A stretch of 64,000 bases of DNA from Agromyces aureus (GTDB taxonomy: Bacteria > Actinomycetota > Actinomycetes > Actinomycetales > Microbacteriaceae), in contig NZ_CP013979.1 of NCBI RefSeq assembly GCF_001660485.1, forward strand, positions 4,309,125 through 4,373,124. Reading direction: 5' to 3'. Below, in pieces: positions 46,244-54,608 of this stretch. Under the pieces are notes generated by a model. The model searched no databases. It had not been told where the DNA came from and was given only the letters and a program-made list of their open reading frames with translations. A program made the position numbers and the translations under genes. The stretch's first letter is position 1. Each line of letters begins with the position of its first letter.

Positions 46244-46286
46244 CTGTGCAAACCCGCACAGCGGCGGCGTGCTCACGCCGTAGAAT
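46244..46286 (+). promoter_or_regulatory. Promoter of the DUF6049 gene with inverted repeat
   Basis: TAGAAT at 46281-46286 is a good -10 hexamer only 6 bases before the ATG at 46293, so transcription should start at or next to the start codon. An inverted repeat CTGTGC-N6-GCACAG (46244-46261) overlaps the -35 region and could be a repressor site. Confidence 0.55.
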
Positions 46287-46292
46287 CCCTGC

Positions 46293-48728
46293 ATGGCCGA
46301 CTCGAATGCTGCGCGTCGTCGCGCCCGCAGGCGAGTCGGTTCCTCCGGCGCGACGGGCGTGCGTCGCACGCTCGTCTTCAGCGCCGCCGCCGTCGCGGCC
46401 GCGACGCTCGTGCTGGTGCCCCTCGCGGCGAGCACCACGGGCGCCGATCCCGTCGGCGACTTCCAAGACGTGCTGTTCGGCACCGAGAATGCCGTCGACC
46501 CCAGCGCGGGCGCGAGCGCCAGCGGCGATGCCGTCAGCAGCGCCGCGATGCTCCGCGGGGCCGTGCCCGAGGGCGGGGCCGAGGGCGTGCTGCTGAGCAT
46601 CGCGCCGACGCTCGCCCCCACCTACACCCCCGGCACGCCGACCAGCCCGGTCACCATCACGGTCGAGCTCGAGAACCGCAGCGGCTCGTTCGTCGAGGCC
46701 GGTTCGGTGCGGCTCGTGCGCTCGGCCGAGGCGATCGGCGACGACTCCGACCTCGATGCGTGGCTCGCGACCCTCGACGACGGCGCCGCGTTCGGCTCGG
46801 CCAGCGTCTCGCTCGGCGAGGCGACCTCGCGCACGCTCGCGGCCGGCGGCGTCACCCAGGTCGCCTTCACGGTGCCAGCCGCCGCGTTCGACGACCTCGC
46901 CGATTCGCCTGTCGTGGGCCTCGGCGCCGAACTGAAGGTCGGCGACACCGTCGTGTCGACCGGCACGTCGGCGTTCGCGAACACGGCGGTCGCGTCCGCC
47001 GGGGCACCGATCGCGCTCGTCGCGCCGATCACGGTGCCCGCCTCGGCCGACGGCCTCATCTCGAGCGACGACCTCTCGAACTGGACCTCGCCCTCCGGGC
47101 TCCTGACGCGTCAGCTCGACGCGCTGGGCGGACGGCAGATCGCGATCGGCATCGATCCGCGCATCATCGCCTCGATCCGGGTGCTCGGCACCTCCGCCCC
47201 CGTCACCGCGACCGCGTGGCTCGATCGCCTCGCCGCGCTGCCCAACGAGACGTTCCCCCTCGCCTACGCCGATGCCGACCTCGCACTCGAGGCGCAGACC
47301 GGCCTGCCGGCGCCGCTGCAGCCGACCTCGTTCGCCGACGTGCTCGACCCCGACGACTTCGTGCCCGACCCCGCGATCGAGCAGAACGCCGACGCCGACC
47401 CGAGCGTCGACCCGGCGACCCCGGCTGCGTCTCCGACGCCCGTGCCGACCGAACCCGTGTCGCCCGTTCCGACCATCGAGGCGCTCCTCTCCTGGCCGTA
47501 CACGCGCGCCGACATCGCCTGGCCGGGCGACCGCACGGTCGGCCCAGGCAACCTGGCGTTCTTCAACGCCGCCGGCCTCACCACGACCGTGCTCGACGCC
47601 GGCAACGTGGAGCCCCTCGACGGCGCACGGGCGTCGGCCCTGGTCGACGGCGGCACGGCGATCGTCTCCGACGACGACCTCACCGAGGCCGTTCGCGCCG
47701 CCGGCGCCGCAGCGACCGACCTCGAGTGGCGCGACGCCACGGGCGAGGTGCTGGCCCGCGCCGCGCTCGACGGCTCGACGAACTCGTCCGACGGGCCGCT
47801 GCTGGCCACGTTCGGCCGCGACTACGGGCTCGTGTCCGACCGCGTCGGCGACCTGCTCGACGAGATGGCGGCCGCCCCGTTCGTCTCGCTCACCGGCCTC
47901 GCGCAGGCGATCGGCGCCCCGCCGACCGCCCGGTCGCTCGTCGACTCGACCGAAGACCAGGCCCGACGAACCATCGCCGGCAACATGATCACCGTCGAGA
48001 CCGACGTCGACGCGTTCGCCAGCGTGCTCGAAGACCCGACCGATCTCACCGGTCCGGTGCGCCGGCAACTCCTCGCGCTGCTCGACGTCGGCTGGCTCGC
48101 GACGCCCACCGAGTGGAGCACCTCGGCGACCGAGTGGATCGCGGCCCAGCACGCCACCGTGGATTCGATCTCGGTCGTGCCGAGCAGCACGGTGCTCGTC
48201 GTCGCGAGCGAGACCGGCATCCCCGTGACGATCCAGAACACGCTCTCGCTGCCGGTCACCGTGCAGGTCGACGTCGCGCCGTCCAACGGGCGCCTCGTCG
48301 TCGACGAACCGGTGCAGGTCACCGTCGAGCCCGAGTCGCGCAACACGGTGATCGTGCCCGTCGCCGCCGGTGTCGGCAACGGCGAGGTGCGGCTCGCGGT
48401 CTCGCTGCAGTCGCTCACCGGCGTCTCCGTCGGCTCCACGGTCATGATCACCGCCGACGTCCGCGCCGACTGGGAGGGTCTCGGCGCCGCGATCCTCGGC
48501 AGCATCGTCATCATCGTGTTCGGCATCGGCCTGTGGCGCAACATCCGCCGCCGCCGACGCGCACGTGCTGCGGATGCCGCGGCAGCCGCATCTGACGAGC
48601 AGGCCGATGCCGAGGCATCCGAGCCCTCCGAACTCTCCGAGGCGACTGCGAATGCGTCGGAGACCAAGCCGAACGAGCCGGTGGCGCCGAGCGAACCGAA
48701 CGAGACGAGTGAACGCCGCGATGACTGA
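46293..48728 (+). CDS. DUF6049 family membrane-anchored protein
   Basis: An 811-residue protein. A basic N-terminus and a hydrophobic segment (TLVFSAAAVAAATLVLVPLA) form a signal-anchor or Sec signal, followed by a large extracytoplasmic region and one transmembrane helix near residue 730 (ILGSIVIIVFGIGLW). The cytoplasmic tail is Glu/Ser/Pro-rich. DUF6049 proteins are found next to murJ in many actinobacteria and are thought to take part in cell-envelope assembly, but no activity is known. A Pro/Thr/Ala linker near residues 360-390 separates two halves. Confidence 0.8.
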   Translation: MADSNAARRRARRRVGSSGATGVRRTLVFSAAAVAAATLVLVPLAASTTGADPVGDFQDVLFGTENAVDPSAGASASGDAVSSAAMLRGAVPEGGAEGVLLSIAPTLAPTYTPGTPTSPVTITVELENRSGSFVEAGSVRLVRSAEAIGDDSDLDAWLATLDDGAAFGSASVSLGEATSRTLAAGGVTQVAFTVPAAAFDDLADSPVVGLGAELKVGDTVVSTGTSAFANTAVASAGAPIALVAPITVPASADGLISSDDLSNWTSPSGLLTRQLDALGGRQIAIGIDPRIIASIRVLGTSAPVTATAWLDRLAALPNETFPLAYADADLALEAQTGLPAPLQPTSFADVLDPDDFVPDPAIEQNADADPSVDPATPAASPTPVPTEPVSPVPTIEALLSWPYTRADIAWPGDRTVGPGNLAFFNAAGLTTTVLDAGNVEPLDGARASALVDGGTAIVSDDDLTEAVRAAGAAATDLEWRDATGEVLARAALDGSTNSSDGPLLATFGRDYGLVSDRVGDLLDEMAAAPFVSLTGLAQAIGAPPTARSLVDSTEDQARRTIAGNMITVETDVDAFASVLEDPTDLTGPVRRQLLALLDVGWLATPTEWSTSATEWIAAQHATVDSISVVPSSTVLVVASETGIPVTIQNTLSLPVTVQVDVAPSNGRLVVDEPVQVTVEPESRNTVIVPVAAGVGNGEVRLAVSLQSLTGVSVGSTVMITADVRADWEGLGAAILGSIVIIVFGIGLWRNIRRRRRARAADAAAAASDEQADAEASEPSELSEATANASETKPNEPVAPSEPNETSERRDD

Positions 48729-50337
48729 CGACCGCATCGGGCGGGCGAGCCTGTTCCTCGCTTCGGGAACGCTCGTCTCGCGCGTCCTCGGGTTCGTGAA
48801 GGCCATCGTGCTCGCGGGCACGATCGGCGTGGTCGGCTCGATCAGCGCCGACGCGTTCGCCGTGGCGAACGGCCTGCCGAACACCGTCTACGTGATCGTC
48901 GCCGGCGGCGTGCTCAGCGCCGTGCTCGTGCCGCAGATCGTTCGGGCCTCCGCCCACGCCGACGGCGGCAGCGGCTACATCAACAAGCTGCTGACCCTCG
49001 CGATGGTGATCCTGCTGGGGGCCACCGTCGTGGCGACCGCCCTCGCCCCACTGCTGGCGGCGCTGTATGCGGGCTCCAACGAGAAGATCCTGCCGCTCGC
49101 CACCGCATTCGCCTGGTGGTGCATGCCCCAGATCTTCTTCTACGGGCTCTACACGCTCCTCGGCGAGGTGCTGAACGCGCGCCGCAGTTTCGGCCCGTTC
49201 ACGTGGGTTCCGGTGCTGAACAACGTCGTCGCGATCGCCGGTCTCGTGGTCTTCGGCCTCGCGTTCGGCTTCGACCCCGACGGCGTCCGCGGCGTCGGCG
49301 ACTGGACCGCGGGCATGGTCGCGCTGCTCGCGGGCTCCGCGACGCTCGGAATCGCCGTGCAGGCCCTCGTGCTGTTCTGGTTCTGGCGACGGATCGGACT
49401 GCGCTTCAAGCCCGACTTCGCGTGGCGAGGCGTCGGACTCCGCACGGCCGGCCGTCTCGCCGGCTGGACGTTCGGCATGCTGCTGCTCACGACGCTCGCC
49501 GGCATCGTGCAGACCCGCGTGCTCGTCGTCGCGACCAACCAGGGTGCCTCGGTCGCCGCATTCGACACCGCATGGTTGGTGTTCATGCTTCCGCACTCCG
49601 TGATCACGGTGTCGATCGCGACGGCGTACTTCACCCGCATGAGCGAACACGCAGCCGTCGACGATCTCGAGAAGGTGCGTGACGACTTCTCGAGTGCCGT
49701 ACGCGGCGTGCTCGTCATCCTGGTGCTCGCAGCAGCCGGGCTGATCGTGGTCGCGTATCCGTTCGGTGCGGTCTTCCAGACCGGCTTCGATGCAGCATCC
49801 GCCATCGGAAACATCCTGATCGCACTCGCCATCGGGCTCGTGGCCTTCAGCCTGCTGTTCGTCGTGCAACGCACGTTCTACGCGCTGAACGACACCCGCA
49901 CCCCGTTCTTCTTCACGATGTTCCAGGTGATCGTCTTCTCGATCGCCGCGCTCTCGTGCCTCGCGCTCCCGCTCGACTGGATCGCGGTCGGTGTTGCACT
50001 CGCGACCACGATCGCCGTGCTCGCGCAGTTCGTGCTCGCCACTGTCCTGCTGCGCCGTCGCCTCGGCACGCTCGACGGCCGTCGCATCGGCGCCGCGGTC
50101 GGCCGATCACTGATCGCCCTCGTCGTGCCGGTCATCGCCGGGCTCGGGTTGTTGGTCCTTCTCGGCGGAACCGTCGATGGTGGTTACGCGGTCTCGAGTC
50201 GCGTCGGCGCGATCGTGTCCATGGTGGTCATCGGCGCCGTGATGTCCGCCCTCTACTTCGGCGGCCTGTGGCTGCTCAAGTCGCCGGAGTTCCGCGGGTT
50301 CGCCGAGCCGGCGCTCGCACGCCTGCGTCGGCGCTGA
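48721..50337 (+). CDS. murJ: Lipid II flippase MurJ
   Basis: A 538-residue, 14-helix MviN/MurJ family protein. The N-terminus reads GRASLFLASGTLVSRVLGFVK and further hallmarks are LPNTVYVIVAGGVLSAVLVP, LGEVLNARRSFGPFTWVP and RTFYALNDTRTPFF. It flips lipid II across the membrane for peptidoglycan synthesis. The ATG overlaps the end of the DUF6049 gene by 8 bases. There is no C-terminal pseudokinase domain like that of mycobacterial MviN. Confidence 0.95.
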   Translation: MTDDRIGRASLFLASGTLVSRVLGFVKAIVLAGTIGVVGSISADAFAVANGLPNTVYVIVAGGVLSAVLVPQIVRASAHADGGSGYINKLLTLAMVILLGATVVATALAPLLAALYAGSNEKILPLATAFAWWCMPQIFFYGLYTLLGEVLNARRSFGPFTWVPVLNNVVAIAGLVVFGLAFGFDPDGVRGVGDWTAGMVALLAGSATLGIAVQALVLFWFWRRIGLRFKPDFAWRGVGLRTAGRLAGWTFGMLLLTTLAGIVQTRVLVVATNQGASVAAFDTAWLVFMLPHSVITVSIATAYFTRMSEHAAVDDLEKVRDDFSSAVRGVLVILVLAAAGLIVVAYPFGAVFQTGFDAASAIGNILIALAIGLVAFSLLFVVQRTFYALNDTRTPFFFTMFQVIVFSIAALSCLALPLDWIAVGVALATTIAVLAQFVLATVLLRRRLGTLDGRRIGAAVGRSLIALVVPVIAGLGLLVLLGGTVDGGYAVSSRVGAIVSMVVIGAVMSALYFGGLWLLKSPEFRGFAEPALARLRRR

Positions 50338-50446
50338 GCCGCATTCGGGGTCGATCGAACGCGCCCACGGTCGCGTTCCGCACCCGAGCGCTCGCGGCAT
50401 CCGTCACATACCGCGCTCCACCTCGGGCACCGGAATACGCGACGCC

Positions 50447-50452
50447 TAGACT
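50447..50452 (+). promoter_or_regulatory. -10 element candidate for trxB
   Basis: TAGACT lies 80 bases before the trxB start in the murJ-trxB gap. No clear -35 element was found at the right spacing, so this is tentative. Confidence 0.35.
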
Positions 50453-50532
50453 GTGTTGACCATGTCGGTGCCTCCGATTCGGATTCGTTCGAAACGGATG
50501 CCACGAACCACTGAACGACGACAGGAGCCGCC

Positions 50533-51540
50533 TTGCGCGACATCATCATCATCGGCTCGGGTCCCGCGGGCTTCACCGCGGCGATCTACGCTGCCCGCGC
50601 AGAACTCAAGCCCCTGCTCATCGCCAGCTCCGTCGAGATCGGCGGCGAGCTGATGAACACGACCGAGGTCGAGAACTTCCCCGGTTTCCCCGAGGGCATC
50701 ATGGGCCCCGACCTCATGGGCAAGCTGCAGGCTCAGGCTGAGCGCTTCGGCACCGAGGTCGTCTATGACGATGTCGTGTCGCTCGACATCGACGGCCCCG
50801 TCAAGCGCGTCACGCTCGGCAACGGCGAGACCCACGAGGCCGCCGCGCTCATCTACGCGACCGGCTCCGCGTACCGCAAGCTCGGCCTGCCCGAAGAGGA
50901 GGTCCTGTCGGGCCACGGCCTCTCGTGGTGCGCCACGTGCGACGGCTTCTTCTTCCGCCAGAAGACCATCGCGGTCGTCGGCGGCGGCGACTCGGCGATG
51001 GAGGAGGCGACCTTCCTCACCCGCTTCGCCGACAAGGTCTACGTGATCCACCGTCGCGACAGCCTCAAGGCGTCGAAGATCATGCAGCAGCGTGCCGCCG
51101 ACAACGAGAAGATCGAGTTCGTGTGGAACTCCGAGGTCGCCGCGATCCAGGGCGAGACGGCGGTCACCGGCGTCACGCTCCGCGACACGGTCACCGGCGA
51201 GGAGCGCCTGCTCGAGCTCGACGGCCTGTTCGTCGCGATCGGCAACGACCCGCGCACCCACCTCGTGCACGGCAAGCTCGAGCTCACCCGCGAGGGCACC
51301 ATCCATGTCGAGGGTCGCTCGTCGCGCACCTCGGTGGCCGGAGTGTTCGCCGCCGGAGACGTCATCGACCCGTTCTACCGCCAGGCGATCACCGCCGCGG
51401 GTTCGGGCACCGTCGCCGCGCTCGACGCCGAGCACTACCTCGCCGCACTCGAAGACACCAACTCGCCCGAGGCCGCAGAGATCGAGGCTGAGGCGATCGA
51501 TGAGGGCGTCGCACTCGACGGGCTCGTCCGAGCTCACTGA
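50533..51540 (+). CDS. trxB: Thioredoxin reductase
   Basis: A 335-residue flavoprotein. FAD motif IIIGSGPAGFTAAIYAARA, redox-active WCATCDGFFF and NADPH loop VVGGGDSAMEEATFL, then the C-terminal FAD motif VFAAGDVIDPFYRQAI. It reduces thioredoxin with NADPH. TTG start at 50533 with AGGAG 7 bases upstream. The 15-20 residues after the last FAD-binding helix are longer than in E. coli. Paired with trxA 54 bases downstream. Confidence 0.96.
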   Translation: MRDIIIIGSGPAGFTAAIYAARAELKPLLIASSVEIGGELMNTTEVENFPGFPEGIMGPDLMGKLQAQAERFGTEVVYDDVVSLDIDGPVKRVTLGNGETHEAAALIYATGSAYRKLGLPEEEVLSGHGLSWCATCDGFFFRQKTIAVVGGGDSAMEEATFLTRFADKVYVIHRRDSLKASKIMQQRAADNEKIEFVWNSEVAAIQGETAVTGVTLRDTVTGEERLLELDGLFVAIGNDPRTHLVHGKLELTREGTIHVEGRSSRTSVAGVFAAGDVIDPFYRQAITAAGSGTVAALDAEHYLAALEDTNSPEAAEIEAEAIDEGVALDGLVRAH

Positions 51541-51594
51541 GCGCATTCGCCATCTGATTCACCGCGACGTCCGCTTCACCAAAGGAGAACCGCA

Positions 51595-51918
51595 ATGACT
51601 GCACGTGCTGTGACCGAGGCGACCTTCGAGCAGGAGGTCCTGAACAACGAGAAGGCCGTCCTGGTCGACTTCTGGGCCGAGTGGTGCGGACCGTGTCGTG
51701 CGGTCAGCCCGATCCTCGACCAGATCGCGACCGAGCATGCCGACAAGCTCGACATCGTCAAGATCAACGTCGATGAGAACCCCCAGCTCGCGATGAAGTA
51801 CCAGATCACCGCGATCCCCGCGTTCAAGGTCTTCGAGAAGGGCGAGGTCGTGAAGACCGTCATCGGCGCCAAGCCGAAGCCCGCCCTCGAGGCCGACCTC
51901 GCCGCCTACATCTCGTAG
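51595..51918 (+). CDS. trxA: Thioredoxin
   Basis: A 107-residue thioredoxin with active site FWAEWCGPCR (Cys pair near 32/35) and cis-proline in TAIPAFKVF. It is the substrate of the reductase encoded upstream and reduces cytoplasmic disulfides. AAAGGAG lies 7 bases before the ATG. Confidence 0.97.
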   Translation: MTARAVTEATFEQEVLNNEKAVLVDFWAEWCGPCRAVSPILDQIATEHADKLDIVKINVDENPQLAMKYQITAIPAFKVFEKGEVVKTVIGAKPKPALEADLAAYIS

Positions 51919-51940
51919 CCGGCAGCCTCGTAGCGCATCG

Positions 51941-51970
51941 AGACCCGCCCGGCACACGCCGGGCGGGTCT
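51941..51970 (+). terminator. Terminator of trxB-trxA
   Basis: AGACCCGCCCGGC pairs with GCCGGGCGGGTCT around an ACAC loop (13-bp stem), followed by TTCGC, 23 bases after the trxA stop. A separate 18-bp palindrome CGGATGCCGCGGCATCCG lies at 52021-52038. Confidence 0.85.
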
Positions 51971-52139
51971 TTCGCATCTCTGCCGGCGTCGCGCGGATGT
52001 CGCGCGGAATGTCCTTCGTACGGATGCCGCGGCATCCGCCCCACCCGTCACCGCCACCCGCACGGGGTGACGCGGTGCGAATCACCCCTCCACGCGGCAA
52101 TTAGCATGGAACAACTCGAACAGAACGGATGAGCCACTC

Positions 52140-53462
52140 GTGACCTCTGACGGCGTCCCCCAGCGGACCGGCAACAACCTCGACCCGTGGTACGCGAACT
52201 ACGCCGAGCGAGCCGCCGGCCTGGCCGCCTCCGAGGTTCGAGCCCTGTTCGCCGTCGCCTCTCGGCCCGAGGTCGTTTCGCTCGCGGGTGGCATGCCGTT
52301 CGTCTCCGCCCTGCCGCAGGATCTGATCATCTCGTCGATGGACCGGGTGATGCGCACCGATGGGCCGACCGCCCTGCAATACGGCTCTGGTCAGGGAGTT
52401 CCGGCGCTCCGGGAGCACATCCTCGAGGTCATGTCCCTCGAGGGCATCCAGGGCTCGGTCGACAACGTCGTCACGGCGACGGGGTCGCAGCAGGCGCTCG
52501 ACCTGGTCGCGAAGTTGTTCATCGATCCCGGTGACGTGATCCTCGCCGAGTCTCCGAGCTACGTCGGCGCGCTCGGCGTGTTCCGGTCGTACCAGGCCAA
52601 CGTCGTGCACGTCGCGATGGACGAGGACGGGCTCATCCCCGAGGCGCTCCGCCAGACGATCGCCCACCTTCGTGGTCAGGGCCGACGCATCAAGTTCCTC
52701 TACACGATCCCGAACTTCCACAACCCGGCGGGCGTGACCCTCTCGGCCGAGCGGCGCCCCGAGATCCTCGAGATCTGCCGCACCAACGAGATCCTCGTGC
52801 TCGAGGACAACCCCTACGGCCTGCTCCACTTCGACGAGCCCGCGCCGAATGCGCTGCGTTCACTCGATCCCGAGGGTGTGATCTACCTCGGGTCCTTCTC
52901 GAAGACCCTCGCACCCGGCTTCCGCGTCGGGTGGGCGCTCGCACCGCACGCGATCCGCGAGAAGCTCATCCTGGCCGCCGAGTCGGCGATCCTCTCGCCG
53001 AGCTCGTTCAGTCAGTTGGTGGTCTCGGAGTACCTCTCGACCACCGATTGGCGCGCACAGATCGACACGTTCCGCGGTGTCTATCGAGAGCGCAAGGACG
53101 CCATGATCGAGGCGCTGGGGGAGCACCTTCCCCAGCTCAGCTGGACCAATCCCAAGGGCGGGTTCTACGTCTGGGTGACCATGCCCGACGTGCTCGATTC
53201 GAAGCAGATGCTGCCTCGCGCGGTGAAGGAACTCGTCGCGTACACCCCCGGCACAGCGTTCTTCGCCGACGGCCGCGGGCGACACGCGATGCGTCTCTCG
53301 TTCTGCTATCCGACACCCGACGCGATCCGGGTCGGCATCCGTCGTCTTGCCACCGTCGTCAACGGCGAACTCGACCTGCTCGACACGTTCGCCGGCACCG
53401 GCACCCTGCAGCTTCCCGCGACGCCCGGCATCGAACTCGCACCCCCTTCCGACCTGAAGTAG
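52140..53462 (+). CDS. PLP-dependent aminotransferase (LysN/MocR-core type)
   Basis: A 440-residue class I aminotransferase without a GntR domain. YGSGQGVPALREHI, YTIPNFHNPAGVTL and the PLP lysine in SFSKTLAPGFRVGW identify the 2-aminoadipate/valine-pyruvate type. It may supply D- or L-amino donors, but the substrate cannot be read. GTG start at 52140. It is 17 bases upstream of the D-alanine-D-alanine ligase gene, so a role related to cell-wall amino acids is possible. Confidence 0.88.
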   Translation: MTSDGVPQRTGNNLDPWYANYAERAAGLAASEVRALFAVASRPEVVSLAGGMPFVSALPQDLIISSMDRVMRTDGPTALQYGSGQGVPALREHILEVMSLEGIQGSVDNVVTATGSQQALDLVAKLFIDPGDVILAESPSYVGALGVFRSYQANVVHVAMDEDGLIPEALRQTIAHLRGQGRRIKFLYTIPNFHNPAGVTLSAERRPEILEICRTNEILVLEDNPYGLLHFDEPAPNALRSLDPEGVIYLGSFSKTLAPGFRVGWALAPHAIREKLILAAESAILSPSSFSQLVVSEYLSTTDWRAQIDTFRGVYRERKDAMIEALGEHLPQLSWTNPKGGFYVWVTMPDVLDSKQMLPRAVKELVAYTPGTAFFADGRGRHAMRLSFCYPTPDAIRVGIRRLATVVNGELDLLDTFAGTGTLQLPATPGIELAPPSDLK

Positions 53463-53479
53463 TGGAGAAACCCCAGATC

Positions 53480-54457
53480 ATGAGCGATTCCAACGGTCTG
53501 AACGTCGTCGTCCTCGCGGGTGGCATCTCCCACGAGCGCGACGTCTCGCTCCGCTCCGGGCGCCGAGTCGCCGACGCACTGGCCTCGGCCGGGCACTCCG
53601 TCACGCTCCGCGACCCGGATGCCGGTCTCCTACCGTTCCTGGCAGACACGCGGCCCGACGTGGTGTTCCCTGCATTGCACGGCTCGAGCGGCGAAGACGG
53701 ATCCCTCCTCGGCCTGCTCGACGCGCTCGGCATTCCCACCGTCGGATCCTCGGCCGCCGCCGCCCGCCGCGCTTGGTCGAAGCCGATCGCCAGTTCGCTC
53801 ATCGCAGCCTCCGGCGCGTCGGTACCGGCGTCGATCGTGCTCTCGCACGAGTCGTTCCGCGAGCTCGGGGCCGCAGGCGTTCTCCAGGTCGTCCGTGATG
53901 CCCTCCCGGGCGAGCTCGTCGTGAAGCCGGAGATGGGCGGGTCGGCACAGGGCGTGAGCATCGTCACCGACTCGAACGACCTGCCGCGCGCAATGGTCGA
54001 CGCCTTCACGTACGCCGATGCGGTGGTCGTCGAGCGGCGCATCCTCGGTACAGAGATCGCCGTCGCCGTCATCGATGCAGGGGACGGCCCGCACGCGCTG
54101 ACCCCGGTCGAGATCGACCCGACGGCCGGCATCTACAGTTTCCAGGCTCGATACAACGCGGGGGAGACCACCTTCTACGCGCCGTCGCGGCTCGATGCCG
54201 CGGCGATCGAGACGGCGGCCGCAGCTGCGATCCACGCGCATGCGACGCTCGGCCTCCGCGACCTGTCGCGCGTCGACTTCATCGTGGATGCCGCGGGCGT
54301 GCCCTGGTTCCTCGAGGCCAACGTCCTGCCCGGTCTCACGGAGACATCGTTGGTGCCGCTCGCCATCGAGGCCTCCGGCACCGATGCAGGGTCGGTGTAT
54401 TCGGGACTCGTGCGCGCGGCCGTCGCGCGTGCGGCGCGTGCGACGGCGCAAGCCTGA
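53480..54457 (+). CDS. D-alanine-D-alanine ligase family protein
   Basis: A 325-residue ATP-grasp enzyme. N-terminal VVLAGGISHERDVSLRSG and the typical FPALHGSSGEDGSL; the ATP-grasp part has LVVKPEMGGSAQGVSIV and the metal site VDFIVDAAGVPWFLEANVLPG. It joins two D-alanines for peptidoglycan precursors, or a related dipeptide. It is diverged from housekeeping Ddl in length and sequence, so a paralogue is possible. Convergent with parB. Confidence 0.88.
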   Translation: MSDSNGLNVVVLAGGISHERDVSLRSGRRVADALASAGHSVTLRDPDAGLLPFLADTRPDVVFPALHGSSGEDGSLLGLLDALGIPTVGSSAAAARRAWSKPIASSLIAASGASVPASIVLSHESFRELGAAGVLQVVRDALPGELVVKPEMGGSAQGVSIVTDSNDLPRAMVDAFTYADAVVVERRILGTEIAVAVIDAGDGPHALTPVEIDPTAGIYSFQARYNAGETTFYAPSRLDAAAIETAAAAAIHAHATLGLRDLSRVDFIVDAAGVPWFLEANVLPGLTETSLVPLAIEASGTDAGSVYSGLVRAAVARAARATAQA

Positions 54458-54519
54458 TCGAGCGGCGCTCGCTCGGCTCGATCGCTCTCCCTTTTCCGGC
54501 GCACCGTCATCGCGCGTGA

Positions 54520-54570
54520 ATCACGAAATGGCACCCGATCCTGACGGATCGAGTGCCATTTCATCGTGAT
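54520..54570. terminator. Long hairpin between convergent ligase and parB genes
   Basis: AAATGGCACCCGATCC pairs with GGATCGAGTGCCATTT (one mismatch, TGAC loop), and ATCACG/CGTGAT extend it outside a 3-base bulge. It is A+T-rich at the base on both sides, suitable as a bidirectional terminator. Confidence 0.85.
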
Positions 54571-54608
54571 TTCAGTTCGTCATGAACGATCCTGAGAGCG
54601 AATGCCGT

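Noticed and set aside
44579..48595. A plus-strand open frame of more than 1300 codons
   Set aside because: It overlaps cca and the DUF6049 gene in another frame; the product is Arg/Ala/Asp-rich without recognisable domains.
46155..48884. A minus-strand open frame of about 900 codons
   Set aside because: Antisense to the DUF6049 gene; the translation has no domain and only composition-driven repeats.
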